DNA from: Comamonas koreensis
GTDB taxonomy: Bacteria > Pseudomonadota > Gammaproteobacteria > Burkholderiales > Burkholderiaceae_C
Reading direction: 5' to 3'
Length of the DNA: 64,000 nt
Assembly (NCBI RefSeq): GCF_021026195.1
Contig: NZ_JAJNCT010000004.1
Span: 54,111 to 118,110, forward strand
Position numbers and translations under genes: made by a program. The notes under the pieces are model-generated. The model had not been told where the DNA came from and ran no database searches. It was given only the letters and a program-made list of their open reading frames with translations. Positions 24,529 through 32,652 of this stretch are shown piece after piece. How positions within the stretch are numbered: the first letter of the stretch is position 1; each line of letters starts with the position of its first letter.

Positions 24529-26475
24529 TCAGGCAACCGACTTCAGCGGTGCGAAGGTCTTGCTGTCGGCGATCTTCAAGGTGGCGCTGACGCTGCCGGT
24601 GCGGCCGTCTTCGAACTTCACCTGGGTCTCGATGAACTGCTCGCTGCGCCCGGCGTAGAGCGCATCGACCAGCACGCCGTACTTGTCGGCGATAAAGCCA
24701 CGGCGCACCTTGTTGGTACGGGTCAGCTCGCCGTCATCGGCATCGAGCTCCTTGTGCAGGACCAGGAAGCGCGTCACCTGGCTGCCGGCCAGCATCGCAT
24801 CGGTGGCCAGGTCGGCATTGACCTTCTCGACGCAGTTCTGGATCAGGGTGTAGACCTGCGGCTTCTGCGCCAGGTCGGTGTAGCCGGCGTAAGGCAGGTT
24901 CTGGCGCTCGGCCCAGTTGCCCACGGCCTCGAAGTCGATGTTGATCATCGCGCAGACCTTCTCGCGCCCATCACCCAGGGCCACGGCCTCCTTGATGAAG
25001 GGGAAGAACTTGAGCTTGTTCTCGACATACTTGGGCGCAAACATTGCGCCGTCGTTGCTGCCGCCCTTCAAGCGGCCCACGTCCTTGACGCGGTCGATGA
25101 TCTTGAGCTGGCCGCTCTTGTCCATGAAGCCGGCATCGCTGGTGTGGTACCAGCCGTCTTCGCTCAGCACCTCGGCGGTCGCCTTGGGGTTCTTGTAGTA
25201 CTCCTTCAACAGGCCGGGCGATTTGACCAGGATCTCGCCGTTCTCGGCCATCTTGATCTCGACGCCGCGAATCGGGTTGCCCACGGTATCGGCAAACACC
25301 TGGTTGTCGGGCTGGATGCAGACGAACACGGCGGTCTCGGTCGAGCCATAGAGCTGCTTGAGGTTGATGCCGATCGAGCGGAAGAAGCTGAACAGATCGG
25401 GGCCGATCGCCTCACCGGCCGTATAGGCCACGCGCACGCGGCTGAAGCCCATGTTGTTGCGCAGCGGGCCAAACACCATCAGGTCGCCCAGCTTGTAGCT
25501 GATCTTGTCGAGCAGGCTCACCGGCTTGCCATCGCGCAGCGCCGGGCCCACGCGCTTGGCCACCGCCATGAAGTGGTGGAACATCTTGCGCTTGAGAAGG
25601 CCCGCGTCTTCCATGCGGATCATCACGCTGGTGAGGATGCCTTCGAACACGCGCGGCGGCGCAAAGTAGTAGGTGGGGCCGACTTCCTTGAGGTCGATCT
25701 GCACGGTGGCATTGGACTCGGGGCAGTTCACCACATAGCCGCAGGCCAGCCATTGCGAGTAGCTGAAGATGTTCTGGCCGATCCAGGCCGGGGGCAGGTA
25801 GGCCAGCACTTCCTCGCCATGGCCGAGCTTTTCAAACTCGGCGCCGGCCGAAGCGCTCTCCAGCAAGGAGCTATGCGTGTGCACCACGCCCTTGGGGTTG
25901 CCGGTGGTGCCGGAGGTGAAGAACATCGCCGCCACATCGCCGTTCTTGGTGGCATCGACCTGCTGCTGGAACCAGCCGGGGTTGGCCGCCACAAAGGTCT
26001 CGCCGCTGGCGATCAGGCTGTCGAGCGAGGCCAGGCCGGGCTCTTCGTAGTTGCGCAGGCCCCGTGGGTCGTCGTAGTAGACATGGCTGATCTGCGGGCA
26101 GTGCTCGCGCAGCTCCAGCAGCTTGTCGACCTGCTCCTGGTCTTCTACCAGGCAAAAGCGCACCTCGGCATTGTTCAGCGGGAACACGCATTCGGCCGCT
26201 ACCGCATCCTGGTACAGCGGCACAGGGATGGCGCCAATCGACTGGGCGGCCAGCATGCTGGCGTAGAGCCGGGGGCGGTTGGCACCCATCAGCACCAGGT
26301 GCTCGCCGCGCGCCAGGCCGGCTTGCGACAGGCCGGCGGCGATCTTGGCGACCATCACGGCCAGCTCGGACCAGCTGTAGCTTTGCCAAATGCCGTATTC
26401 CTTTTCACGCAATGCTGCGGCCTCGGGCCGATTGGCAGCGTGCTGCAGCAATAGCTTGGGAAATGTCGTTGACAT
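24529..26475 (-). CDS. AMP-dependent long-chain acyl-CoA synthetase family protein
   Basis: A 648-residue adenylate-forming ligase and first gene of the Liv-type operon. The P-loop is MFFTSGTTGNPKGVVHTHS, the adenine motif is YGSTETAVF, and the hinge region is GWYHTSDAGFMDKSGQLKIID followed by RVKDVGRLKGG. It resembles eukaryotic-type long-chain fatty acyl-CoA synthetases (FAA/ACSL) in size and in APKYVENKLKFFPFIKEAV. Together with the transporter and the PaaK-like ligase, it suggests uptake and vectorial activation of a carboxylic acid. Substrate chain length cannot be read from the sequence. Confidence 0.9.
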   Translation of the reverse strand: MSTTFPKLLLQHAANRPEAAALREKEYGIWQSYSWSELAVMVAKIAAGLSQAGLARGEHLVLMGANRPRLYASMLAAQSIGAIPVPLYQDAVAAECVFPLNNAEVRFCLVEDQEQVDKLLELREHCPQISHVYYDDPRGLRNYEEPGLASLDSLIASGETFVAANPGWFQQQVDATKNGDVAAMFFTSGTTGNPKGVVHTHSSLLESASAGAEFEKLGHGEEVLAYLPPAWIGQNIFSYSQWLACGYVVNCPESNATVQIDLKEVGPTYYFAPPRVFEGILTSVMIRMEDAGLLKRKMFHHFMAVAKRVGPALRDGKPVSLLDKISYKLGDLMVFGPLRNNMGFSRVRVAYTAGEAIGPDLFSFFRSIGINLKQLYGSTETAVFVCIQPDNQVFADTVGNPIRGVEIKMAENGEILVKSPGLLKEYYKNPKATAEVLSEDGWYHTSDAGFMDKSGQLKIIDRVKDVGRLKGGSNDGAMFAPKYVENKLKFFPFIKEAVALGDGREKVCAMINIDFEAVGNWAERQNLPYAGYTDLAQKPQVYTLIQNCVEKVNADLATDAMLAGSQVTRFLVLHKELDADDGELTRTNKVRRGFIADKYGVLVDALYAGRSEQFIETQVKFEDGRTGSVSATLKIADSKTFAPLKSVA

Positions 26476-26850
26476 GGTTGTCTCCTATGCCGTTTTTTGT
26501 AGATCACAAGTGCCATGCCTTGCGTCCTGTTGAAACCGAATGTAGGTTCAGCTTTGACGTTGTTTTGTCTTTATGACGACAATCTGCGGGAAAACGCTGT
26601 AGGTACTTTCCTGCGGCCTGCCGATTTGCCGTGCATGTGCGCGTGGCGCAGCCTTGGCGCTGCGCCAGGCAGTGGGGATGCAGGGAGACGCGCAGGTGCT
26701 GCGGTATTGGAAGACGGGGCCCGAAGCCAAATGCGCCATGCCGAGAGGGGCAGGGATTCGGAGGGCGGGCCGCCCTGCTGCGGGCGCAGGGGCGGCAAGG
26801 CCATGCAGGGTGGGAGGGCGCGGGCCCCAGCCCCTGCAGGCGCGGAATGC
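26476..26850. other. Intergenic region with GC-rich hairpins
   Basis: No supported gene is seen. It contains the presumed promoter of the Liv-type operon near 26,480-26,600 and two hairpins, GGCGCAGC/GCTGCGCC (26645-26666) and AGGGCG/CGCCCT (26762-26776). Confidence 0.6.
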
Positions 26851-27105
26851 TTAGAGCAGTTCCTGGATCATGTCGATGTACTGCTGCTTGGCATCATCCT
26901 GCGCCATGCCCTTGCACTGGTTCCAGGCGTTCCACTTGGCCGAGGCGACAAAGTCGGTAAATCCTGGCTTGGGCTCGTTGTTGTCGCCATGTGCGCCTTG
27001 CTTGTACAGCCCGTAGAGCTTCAGCAGCGTCTGGTTGTCGGGGCGCTCGCTCATGTTCAGGGCGGCTTCCTTGGCGGCTTCAAAGGCGGTGTTCAGATCG
27101 GACAT
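26851..27105 (-). CDS. Acyl-CoA-binding protein
   Basis: An 84-residue acyl-CoA-binding protein, a four-helix protein that buffers long-chain acyl-CoA in the cytoplasm. Diagnostic segments are LLKLYGLYKQGAHGDNN, the KPGFTDFVASAKWNAWNQCKGM helix that contains the CoA-phosphate and acyl contacts, and the end AKQQYIDMIQEL. The family is mainly eukaryotic but is found in some proteobacteria. Its position just upstream of the acyl-CoA ligase operon, on the same strand, supports a shared role in acyl-CoA handling. GAGGTCCCC precedes the ATG at 27105. Confidence 0.93.
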   Translation of the reverse strand: MSDLNTAFEAAKEAALNMSERPDNQTLLKLYGLYKQGAHGDNNEPKPGFTDFVASAKWNAWNQCKGMAQDDAKQQYIDMIQELL

Positions 27106-27180
27106 GGGGACCTCTTGGGGTTGGGTTAAGGGGCGGAGCGCAAGGCTGCCAGTGTAGCTGCGGCCGGCGTTGGTGGCGGA

Positions 27181-27726
27181 CTATGGGCGGCCTATGCCGG
27201 CGCTTGGCTGCACTTGAAAAGCACCGGTGTAGGGTGTGTGCACGACATGGATGGTGACCAGGGGCTGGCCCTCGCGCATGTCCTTGGGGACCTGGCGCGA
27301 GTAGGTGAATTCGGTGGTATTGACCACCTCCATCTTGCGGCGCAACTGCGTGCCGTTGTCGGACACCGTGTGCTGGTACTGGCGATCGCCGGTAAAGAAG
27401 AACCAGCCGGCGCCGCCTTGCTGGCTGCGCGAGCGGCCGGTGGCAGGGTCAAAGTATTCGTAGCGGTTGCTGCAGGCATCCCAGAGCGAGATGCCGACGA
27501 CGCCGGGGTAGCGCTCCACCAGGTTGCTGCTGCGGTCATCGCCTTCGTAGACGGCGGTGGTGAGCCAGGTTTTGCCGGCCAGCACCTGGGCGTCGGGCGA
27601 TGCTGCAGCGCAGGCAGGGGCGGCAAGCGCATGGCCAGGGACCAGCAGTGCGGCGGCCAGCGCCAGGGCAGCGAAGGTGGGGGAGTGGGGGCGGTTCAGA
27701 TCGGACATGGCAAATTCAGTAGTCAT
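27181..27726 (-). CDS. DUF4822 domain-containing secreted protein
   Basis: A secreted protein of about 181 residues. A signal peptide (FAALALAAALLVPGHALA) is followed by a domain with GKTWLTTAVYEGD, RYPGVVGISLWD and GAGWFFFTGDRQYQHTVSD, which fits the DUF4822 lipocalin-like family. Function is unknown. Two starts are possible: ATG 27726 and ATG 27708 (MSDLNRPHS). Neither has a strong ribosome-binding site; the first is preferred because GGAG lies upstream. Its two internal cysteines (PACAA, WDACSN) may pair in the periplasm. It is divergent from the Crp/Fnr regulator gene. Confidence 0.75.
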   Translation of the reverse strand: MTTEFAMSDLNRPHSPTFAALALAAALLVPGHALAAPACAAASPDAQVLAGKTWLTTAVYEGDDRSSNLVERYPGVVGISLWDACSNRYEYFDPATGRSRSQQGGAGWFFFTGDRQYQHTVSDNGTQLRRKMEVVNTTEFTYSRQVPKDMREGQPLVTIHVVHTPYTGAFQVQPSAGIGRP

Positions 27727-27860
27727 TGAGCGATGAACGCTCCAGTCTAGCGGGCCGCCTGTTGCGCAGGGCCTACTTGCTGCGCAGGTGACAAGTGCAG
27801 GGCCAACCCTGGTAGCACCCCCCTTTGCAGCCTGTGCGGCCTCGTGCATTCTTGGCCGCC

Positions 27861-28601
27861 ATGAGCCCGCATGCCTCTCTCTACCAACGCCGCCGTGCCC
27901 CGCATGCTGCGGAAGTGGCCGATATCCCGTGGATCCCTGTTCTGCAGCCCGCCGAGCGCGACTATGCCGTGCGCCAGCTGATGGTGACCGAGGCCGAGCC
28001 GGGCGAGTATGTCTGCCGCGTGGGCAAGCCGGTGACCTACTGGTTTGGTGTCATCGAGGGCCTGCTCAAGATGAGCGCCGAAGACAGCGAGGGCCGCACG
28101 ATGACCTTTGCCGGCCTGCCACGCACGGGCTGGTTTGGCGAGGGCACCGCCCTCAAGCGCGAGATCTACCGCTACGACATCCAGGCGCTGCGCAAAAGCT
28201 CCGTCTGCGGTATTCCGGTGGATGCCTTCCACTGGCTGCTGGACCATTCGCTGGGCTTTAACCGCTTTGTGATGCACCAGCTCAACGAGCGGCTGGCGCA
28301 GTTCATCAGCGCCCGCGAGATTGACCGCTTGAACCGCCCCGAAGAGCGGGTGGCCCGCACCTTGGCTGCGCTGTTCAACCCGGTGCTCTGCCCGGGGGTC
28401 AGCGATGTGCTGCGCATCACGCAGCAGGAGCTGGCCTACCTGGTGGGCCTGTCGCGCCAGCGGGTGAACGAAGCCCTGGCCGCCTTGCAGCACCAGGGCT
28501 TTATCCGTATCGAATACGGCGGCCTGCGGGTGCTCGATCTGCAGGCCCTGCGCGGGCAGGGCTGGCTGGTCAAGCCCCAACGGGCGGATTTCGATCTGTA
28601 G
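27861..28601 (+). CDS. Crp/Fnr family transcriptional regulator
   Basis: A 246-residue regulator. The cyclic-nucleotide-binding-like fold covers about residues 20-135 (EPGEYVCRVGKPVTYWFGVIE, MTFAGLPRTGWFGEGTALK), but the cAMP phosphate-binding signature is not preserved and there is no N-terminal FNR cysteine cluster. The dimerisation helix leads to a winged HTH: ITQQELAYLVGLSRQRVNEAL with GFIRIEYGGLRVLD as the wing. The effector is unknown. ATG 27861 gives MSPHASLYQRRR; an upstream ATG at 27825 is possible. It is transcribed divergently from the DUF4822 gene and could control it; that is inference. Confidence 0.88.
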   Translation: MSPHASLYQRRRAPHAAEVADIPWIPVLQPAERDYAVRQLMVTEAEPGEYVCRVGKPVTYWFGVIEGLLKMSAEDSEGRTMTFAGLPRTGWFGEGTALKREIYRYDIQALRKSSVCGIPVDAFHWLLDHSLGFNRFVMHQLNERLAQFISAREIDRLNRPEERVARTLAALFNPVLCPGVSDVLRITQQELAYLVGLSRQRVNEALAALQHQGFIRIEYGGLRVLDLQALRGQGWLVKPQRADFDL

Positions 28602-28604
28602 CCT

Positions 28605-28832
28605 TTAGGGCTTGGTGGCCGGTGCGGCTGGCGCGTCGGGGGTTGCCCCTGCAGGTGGGGGTGCTGGCATCGAGCCGCCGGGTGTGGTGTTGTCCGGCGT
28701 AGCGCGTGGCATCGGCGCATTGGAGGCGCCCTTGTCGCAACCGCTCAAAGCCGCAACGCCCAGGACCAGGGCAGCAGCGGGCAGCCAGTACAGCGCATGG
28801 CGCGGGCTACGTTGGGTAGTGGTGGACTTCAT
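28605..28832 (-). CDS. Small proline-rich lipoprotein
   Basis: A 75-residue lipoprotein. A signal segment (LPAAALVLGVAAL) ends in the lipobox LSGC, with the lipidated cysteine at residue 32, followed by DKGASNAP and a proline/alanine/threonine-rich tail. The start ATG 28832 is fixed by GAGGAG seven bases upstream; a longer frame to 28874 has no such site. It converges on the Crp/Fnr gene with three bases between. No specific function is recognised. Confidence 0.75.
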   Translation of the reverse strand: MKSTTTQRSPRHALYWLPAAALVLGVAALSGCDKGASNAPMPRATPDNTTPGGSMPAPPPAGATPDAPAAPATKP

Positions 28833-29165
28833 TGTTATCTCCTCAAAAATGAATAAGCCCATGCTACGCCTCAATAACTGCTGCTTTTAAGGGCGTTTGC
28901 ACTGCTCACATCTATACGCATTCCGATGCATATTGCGCCAGCCCGCATGGGAAGGGGCTTGGCGGGCTGTGATGGCCAGTGATAGCGGCAGGGAAGAGGC
29001 TGCGCATGACCATCGGGGGGGGGATTGACGTAAGTAAGGGGCCAAGTTGTAAGCGCTGCTGAAAAAAAGGCAGGGCGCCAGCCCTTGTTTGTGCACAGGC
29101 TTATCCACAGCTGCCATAGCCGTGCGCCCCGCTTGGAATGGCAAGACACGCGACAATAGCGGGCT
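28833..29165. other. Intergenic region with an isolated DnaA-box-like 9-mer
   Basis: No supported gene. The exact DnaA-box 9-mer TTATCCACA is at 29101-29109. A G-rich run (29017-29024) and a divergent promoter region for the lipoprotein and rluF genes are also here. Confidence 0.55.
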
Positions 29166-30725
29166 ATGTCAAATCCCCGCTCTCCAGCTGATTCGCCTGC
29201 CGCCGACGATGGCGAAGGCCGTAAAAAACTCACCCTGATCCGCAAACCCGCGCCCGCTCCCGTCGCGCGCGGCCGTGACGGAGGGCCGGGTGCGGACCGT
29301 CCGCGTTCAGCTGGTGGCCCACGCCCTACAGGGCCCCGTGCTGGCGGCGACAGCCGATTCAGCGACAACCGAGGCGGTCGTGATGGCCGTGATAGCCGCG
29401 ATGGTCGTGACGCGCGCGACGGCCGGGCTGAGCGTGGCAGCCGGGATAGCTGGCCCGGCCGCGACAGCCGCGACGGCGGTTTTGGCCGTGGCGAGGCACT
29501 TGATGGTGGCTATGGCCAGGAGCGCCGTTTTGGCGACCGCGCTGATGGTGGCCGCCGTGACGATGCACGCCCTTACGCAGGTCGCTCCGATGCAGGTCGC
29601 CCCTCCGCCGGGCGCCCTTATGCCGGGCGCGGTGACTTTGTCTCGGTAGGTGCCGGATCGCGCGATCCGCGCCAGGATAGCCGCCGCCCCGCAGGCCCCC
29701 GCCAGGATGACCGTCGCAACGAGGGCCCACGTGGCTTTGGCCCCCGCTCGGACGGCCCCCGCGAGGGCGGCCCCCGCTCCTTTGGCGCCGGCCCACGCCA
29801 GGATGGCTTCCGCTCGGAGCGTCCACGCGACGAAGCACCACGCCGGGACGGCCCACCGCGCCGGGATGCCCCGCGCCGCGAGATGCCGTCCAACGTCTGG
29901 CGCGCCGATGCGCCCCAGCGCACAATGCAGACCGCCAAGGCCCAGGCCCAGAATGAGCAGCTGAAGGCCGAAGGCCAGGTGCGCGTGAACAAGCGCATGT
30001 CCGACCTGGGCCTGTGCTCGCGCCGCGAGGGCGATGCCTGGATCGAGAACGGCTGGGTGCTGGTCAACGGCGAAGTCGCGACGATGGGCCAGCTCGTCGA
30101 GCTGACCGACAAGATCGAGATCCGGCGCGAGGCGCAGGATCTGCAGGCCCAGCAGGTGACGATTCTGATCAACAAGCCCATGGGCTATGTCAGCGGCCAG
30201 GCCGAAGACGGCCATGAGCCAGCGGTGGTGCTGGTCAACCCGTCCAACCACTGGCGCGAGGACCACAGCAAGACGCGTTTCAACTTCAGCCAGCTCAAGG
30301 GCCTGGCGCCTTGCGGCCGTCTGGATATCGATTCGGTCGGCCTGTTGGTGATGACCCAGGACGGCCGCATTGCCAAGCACATCATTGGCGAGGATTCCGA
30401 GGTTGAGAAGGAATACCTGGTGCGTGTGACTTATGGTGCCGTCGAGCAGGATGTGCAGCAGCACTTCCCCGAAGACAAGCTGGCGCTGCTGCGCCACGGC
30501 CTGTCCCTTGATGGTGAAGCCCTGCTGCCGGCGGGCGTGGAATGGCAAAACCCTGAGCAGCTGCGCTTTGTGCTGCGCGAAGGCAAGAAGCGCCAGATCC
30601 GCCGCATGTGCGAGGCCGTGGGCCTGTTTGTGGTGGGCTTGAAGCGCATCCGCATCGGCAAGGTGGTGCTGGGCAATCTGCCAGTGGGGCAGTGGCGCTA
30701 CCTGGGCGAGAACGAGCAGTTCTAA
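29166..30725 (+). CDS. rluF: 23S rRNA pseudouridine synthase, RluF-like, with long disordered N-terminus
   Basis: A 519-residue pseudouridine synthase. Residues 1-265 are low-complexity: R, D, G, P and S repeats such as RDGRDSRDGRD and GPRSDGPREGGPRS, certainly disordered and probably RNA-binding. An S4 domain follows (VNKRMSDLGLCSRREGD, about 272-330) and then the catalytic domain with LINKPMGYVSGQ and GRLDIDSVGLLVMT, where D387 is the catalytic aspartate. The end EGKKRQIRRMCEAVGLFVV and LPVGQWRYL matches RluF more than RluB. It would modify 23S rRNA in the cytoplasm. E. coli RluF has about 290 residues, so the extension doubles the protein. Confidence 0.88.
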   Translation: MSNPRSPADSPAADDGEGRKKLTLIRKPAPAPVARGRDGGPGADRPRSAGGPRPTGPRAGGDSRFSDNRGGRDGRDSRDGRDARDGRAERGSRDSWPGRDSRDGGFGRGEALDGGYGQERRFGDRADGGRRDDARPYAGRSDAGRPSAGRPYAGRGDFVSVGAGSRDPRQDSRRPAGPRQDDRRNEGPRGFGPRSDGPREGGPRSFGAGPRQDGFRSERPRDEAPRRDGPPRRDAPRREMPSNVWRADAPQRTMQTAKAQAQNEQLKAEGQVRVNKRMSDLGLCSRREGDAWIENGWVLVNGEVATMGQLVELTDKIEIRREAQDLQAQQVTILINKPMGYVSGQAEDGHEPAVVLVNPSNHWREDHSKTRFNFSQLKGLAPCGRLDIDSVGLLVMTQDGRIAKHIIGEDSEVEKEYLVRVTYGAVEQDVQQHFPEDKLALLRHGLSLDGEALLPAGVEWQNPEQLRFVLREGKKRQIRRMCEAVGLFVVGLKRIRIGKVVLGNLPVGQWRYLGENEQF

Positions 30726-30767
30726 GCTGACGCTCAGCCGTTCTCGTTACGAGGGCGGTGGCTTGAA

Positions 30768-30808
30768 AGCCCTCTCCGGCCTGACGGGTCTGGGAGGGCT
30801 TAGTTTTT
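30768..30808 (+). terminator. Terminator after rluF
   Basis: AGCCCTC and GAGGGCT form a 7-bp stem with a long, partly structured loop, followed by TTAGTTTTT. It overlaps the stop codon of the convergent gene. Confidence 0.65.
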
Positions 30809-31258
30809 GGCGATAGGCGGTTTCTGCGGGCGGGCCGCTGCAATGCCGCGGGCCATGCGCGCATTGCGCACCGCCGCCAGGCTCAGGCCCAACTGCGCGG
30901 CCACATCGGCATCGGATGCGGTGCCCAGCAGCATCACCTCGTTAGGTTGCCAGCTGTGCTGGCTTTGTTTGCCCCGGCTGCTGTCCTGCGGTGCTATGCC
31001 CAGCGCCCCGCGCTTGGCCACCACGCTGGCCTTGCTGATGCCCCATTGCGTGGCCAGGCTGGCATCGCTCTCCTGGCCCAGCGCGGCCAGCATCTCCGGC
31101 GTCCATTCCACATGGCCAAAGGCGGCAATCCCCAGGCTGTTGCGCTTGAGGTTCACGGTCTTGGCGCTGGTGCCCCAGCGCTCGGCCAGCACCGCATCCT
31201 TGTCGGTCCCCAAGGCGGCCAGCATCTCGTCGGTCCATTGCAGGCTTGCGCGTCCCAT
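30800..31258 (-). CDS. Protein of three tandem HTH-like repeats
   Basis: A 152-residue basic protein made of three 38-residue repeats: W8-A45, W52-A89 and W103-A140. Each follows the pattern W, then LG around position 9 from the middle, D/A-x-LA-x-x-WG-x-S, V-x-x-x-R and a closing LGIA or RGIA. Repeat 1 carries AERWGTSAKTVNLKRNSLGI, repeat 2 ATQWGISKASVVAKRGALGI and repeat 3 AAQLGLSLAAVRNARMARGI. This resembles a Myb/HTH-like DNA-binding unit of the type often seen as WTxEExxLLGTxxDxxxA. Three units in tandem suggest recognition of a long site. No catalytic or sensor domain is present. The gene is downstream of nothing obvious and next to an amidase gene on the same strand. Confidence 0.75.
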   Translation of the reverse strand: MGRASLQWTDEMLAALGTDKDAVLAERWGTSAKTVNLKRNSLGIAAFGHVEWTPEMLAALGQESDASLATQWGISKASVVAKRGALGIAPQDSSRGKQSQHSWQPNEVMLLGTASDADVAAQLGLSLAAVRNARMARGIAAARPQKPPIAKN

Positions 31259-31267
31259 GGGGCCTCC

Positions 31268-32572
31268 TTATGCCTGGGCCAGCGCTTGCTCGGCAGCAGC
31301 GGCCAGGGCCAGCAAGTTGGCATCCTGCATGCGCGCGCCCACCAGCATCAGCCCCACCGGCAGGCTACCGGCCACGCGCGGCAATGGCAGCGAGATGGCG
31401 GGCAGGTCGTAGAAATTGAAGATCGAGGTGTTGCGCAGAATCAGCGCATTGGCGGCGAAGAAGGCGCTGTCGTCTTCCAGCAGCGGCGCAATGGCTGGCG
31501 CGGTGATGGCGATGGTGGGCAGCAGCAGCAGGTCCACCTCCTGCATGGCGGCATCCATCCTGGCGATCCATTGCTGGCGCTGTTGCAGCAGCTGGATGTA
31601 GTAGGGCGCCGTCAAGGCGCGGCCCTTGTCCATGCGCGAGAGCACGCGCGGGTCAAAGGCATCGCGCGTATCCACCAGCGCCTGCTGGTGGATGGTGGCA
31701 GCCTCGGCCGCAATCAAGGTGCCCTCGCTTTGCAGCTGCGCGGGGGCGGCCATCAAATCCTGCCAGGCCAGCTTGCGGATGCTGGCGCCTTGGGCCTGCA
31801 AGCTGGCGATGGCCTGCTCGGTCTGGGCCAGCACCTCGGCGCTGCAATCGGTCCAGGGCAGGCCCTGGGGCAGGCCAATGCGCAGGCCTTGCAGGCTGCG
31901 CGGGGGCAGGGCTTGGGGGATGGTGCCGGCCATGATGGCATCGGCGGCCGCGCAATCGGCCACGCTGCGGGCCAAGGGGCCTAGCGCATCGAGGGTGTAG
32001 GACAGCGGAAAAGCCCCGTCGCGCGAGACCCGCGCCTGCGTGGGCTTGAAGCCGGTGACGCCATTGAAGGCGGCGGGGATGCGCACCGAGCCGCCGGTGT
32101 CCGAGCCAATGGCGATATCGACCAGGCCCCGGCCGACGCTGACCCCGGCACCCGACGAGGAGCCGCCGGGGATGTGCAGCACATCGGCGGCATTGCCCGG
32201 GGTGCCGAAATGGGGGTTGATGCCCACGCCCGAGAACGCGAACTCCGTCATATTCGTCTTGCCGACGATCACCGCGCCGGCAGCGCGCAGGCGTTGTACC
32301 ACTGGCGCATCGTGTGTGGCCGGGGCGCTGTGGCGGCGCATTTTCGCGCCGGCGGTGGTCACCTGGCCTGCCACATCGAGCAGGTCCTTGATGGACACGA
32401 GCTTGCCGTCCAGCGGGCCCAGCGACAGGCCGCGCGCTGCGCGCTGGTCTGCGGCCTGCGCGGCCTCTTGGGCGGCTTCTGGGTAGAGCTGGGTGAAGAT
32501 GCGCTGCGCCTCGTCGCCCAGCGAGTTCAGGGTCTGCAGGCTCTGGGCAAGGCGTTCGGCGCTGGTGGGCAT
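31268..32572 (-). CDS. Amidase signature family protein
   Basis: A 434-residue amidase of the Ser-cisSer-Lys family. The catalytic lysine is in LDGKLVSIKDLLDVAG, the cis-serine in PGGSSSGAGVSV, and the nucleophilic serine in GSDTGGSVRIPAAFNG. The start ATG 32572 (MPTSAERLAQSL) is preferred to an in-frame ATG at 32656 that precedes unrelated codons. It resembles GatA-like small-molecule amidases; the substrate is not predictable, but ammonia release would fit the nitrogen theme of the fmd locus. The stop lies nine bases before the start of the HTH-repeat gene, so the two are probably co-transcribed. Confidence 0.9.
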   Translation of the reverse strand: MPTSAERLAQSLQTLNSLGDEAQRIFTQLYPEAAQEAAQAADQRAARGLSLGPLDGKLVSIKDLLDVAGQVTTAGAKMRRHSAPATHDAPVVQRLRAAGAVIVGKTNMTEFAFSGVGINPHFGTPGNAADVLHIPGGSSSGAGVSVGRGLVDIAIGSDTGGSVRIPAAFNGVTGFKPTQARVSRDGAFPLSYTLDALGPLARSVADCAAADAIMAGTIPQALPPRSLQGLRIGLPQGLPWTDCSAEVLAQTEQAIASLQAQGASIRKLAWQDLMAAPAQLQSEGTLIAAEAATIHQQALVDTRDAFDPRVLSRMDKGRALTAPYYIQLLQQRQQWIARMDAAMQEVDLLLLPTIAITAPAIAPLLEDDSAFFAANALILRNTSIFNFYDLPAISLPLPRVAGSLPVGLMLVGARMQDANLLALAAAAEQALAQA

Positions 32573-32652
32573 GGCGGAATCATTCAAAAATCTGATGGGA
32601 TTGCCATCGTAACCAATTACCAGGGGCTGCTGAGGCTGCTGCAGGCTCCACC

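Noticed and set aside
29166..29650. Alternative frame through the rluF tail (alanine/valine-rich, plus strand)
   Set aside because: It results from the repetitive codons of the disordered RluF tail read in another phase; it has a stop within the gene and no start signal.
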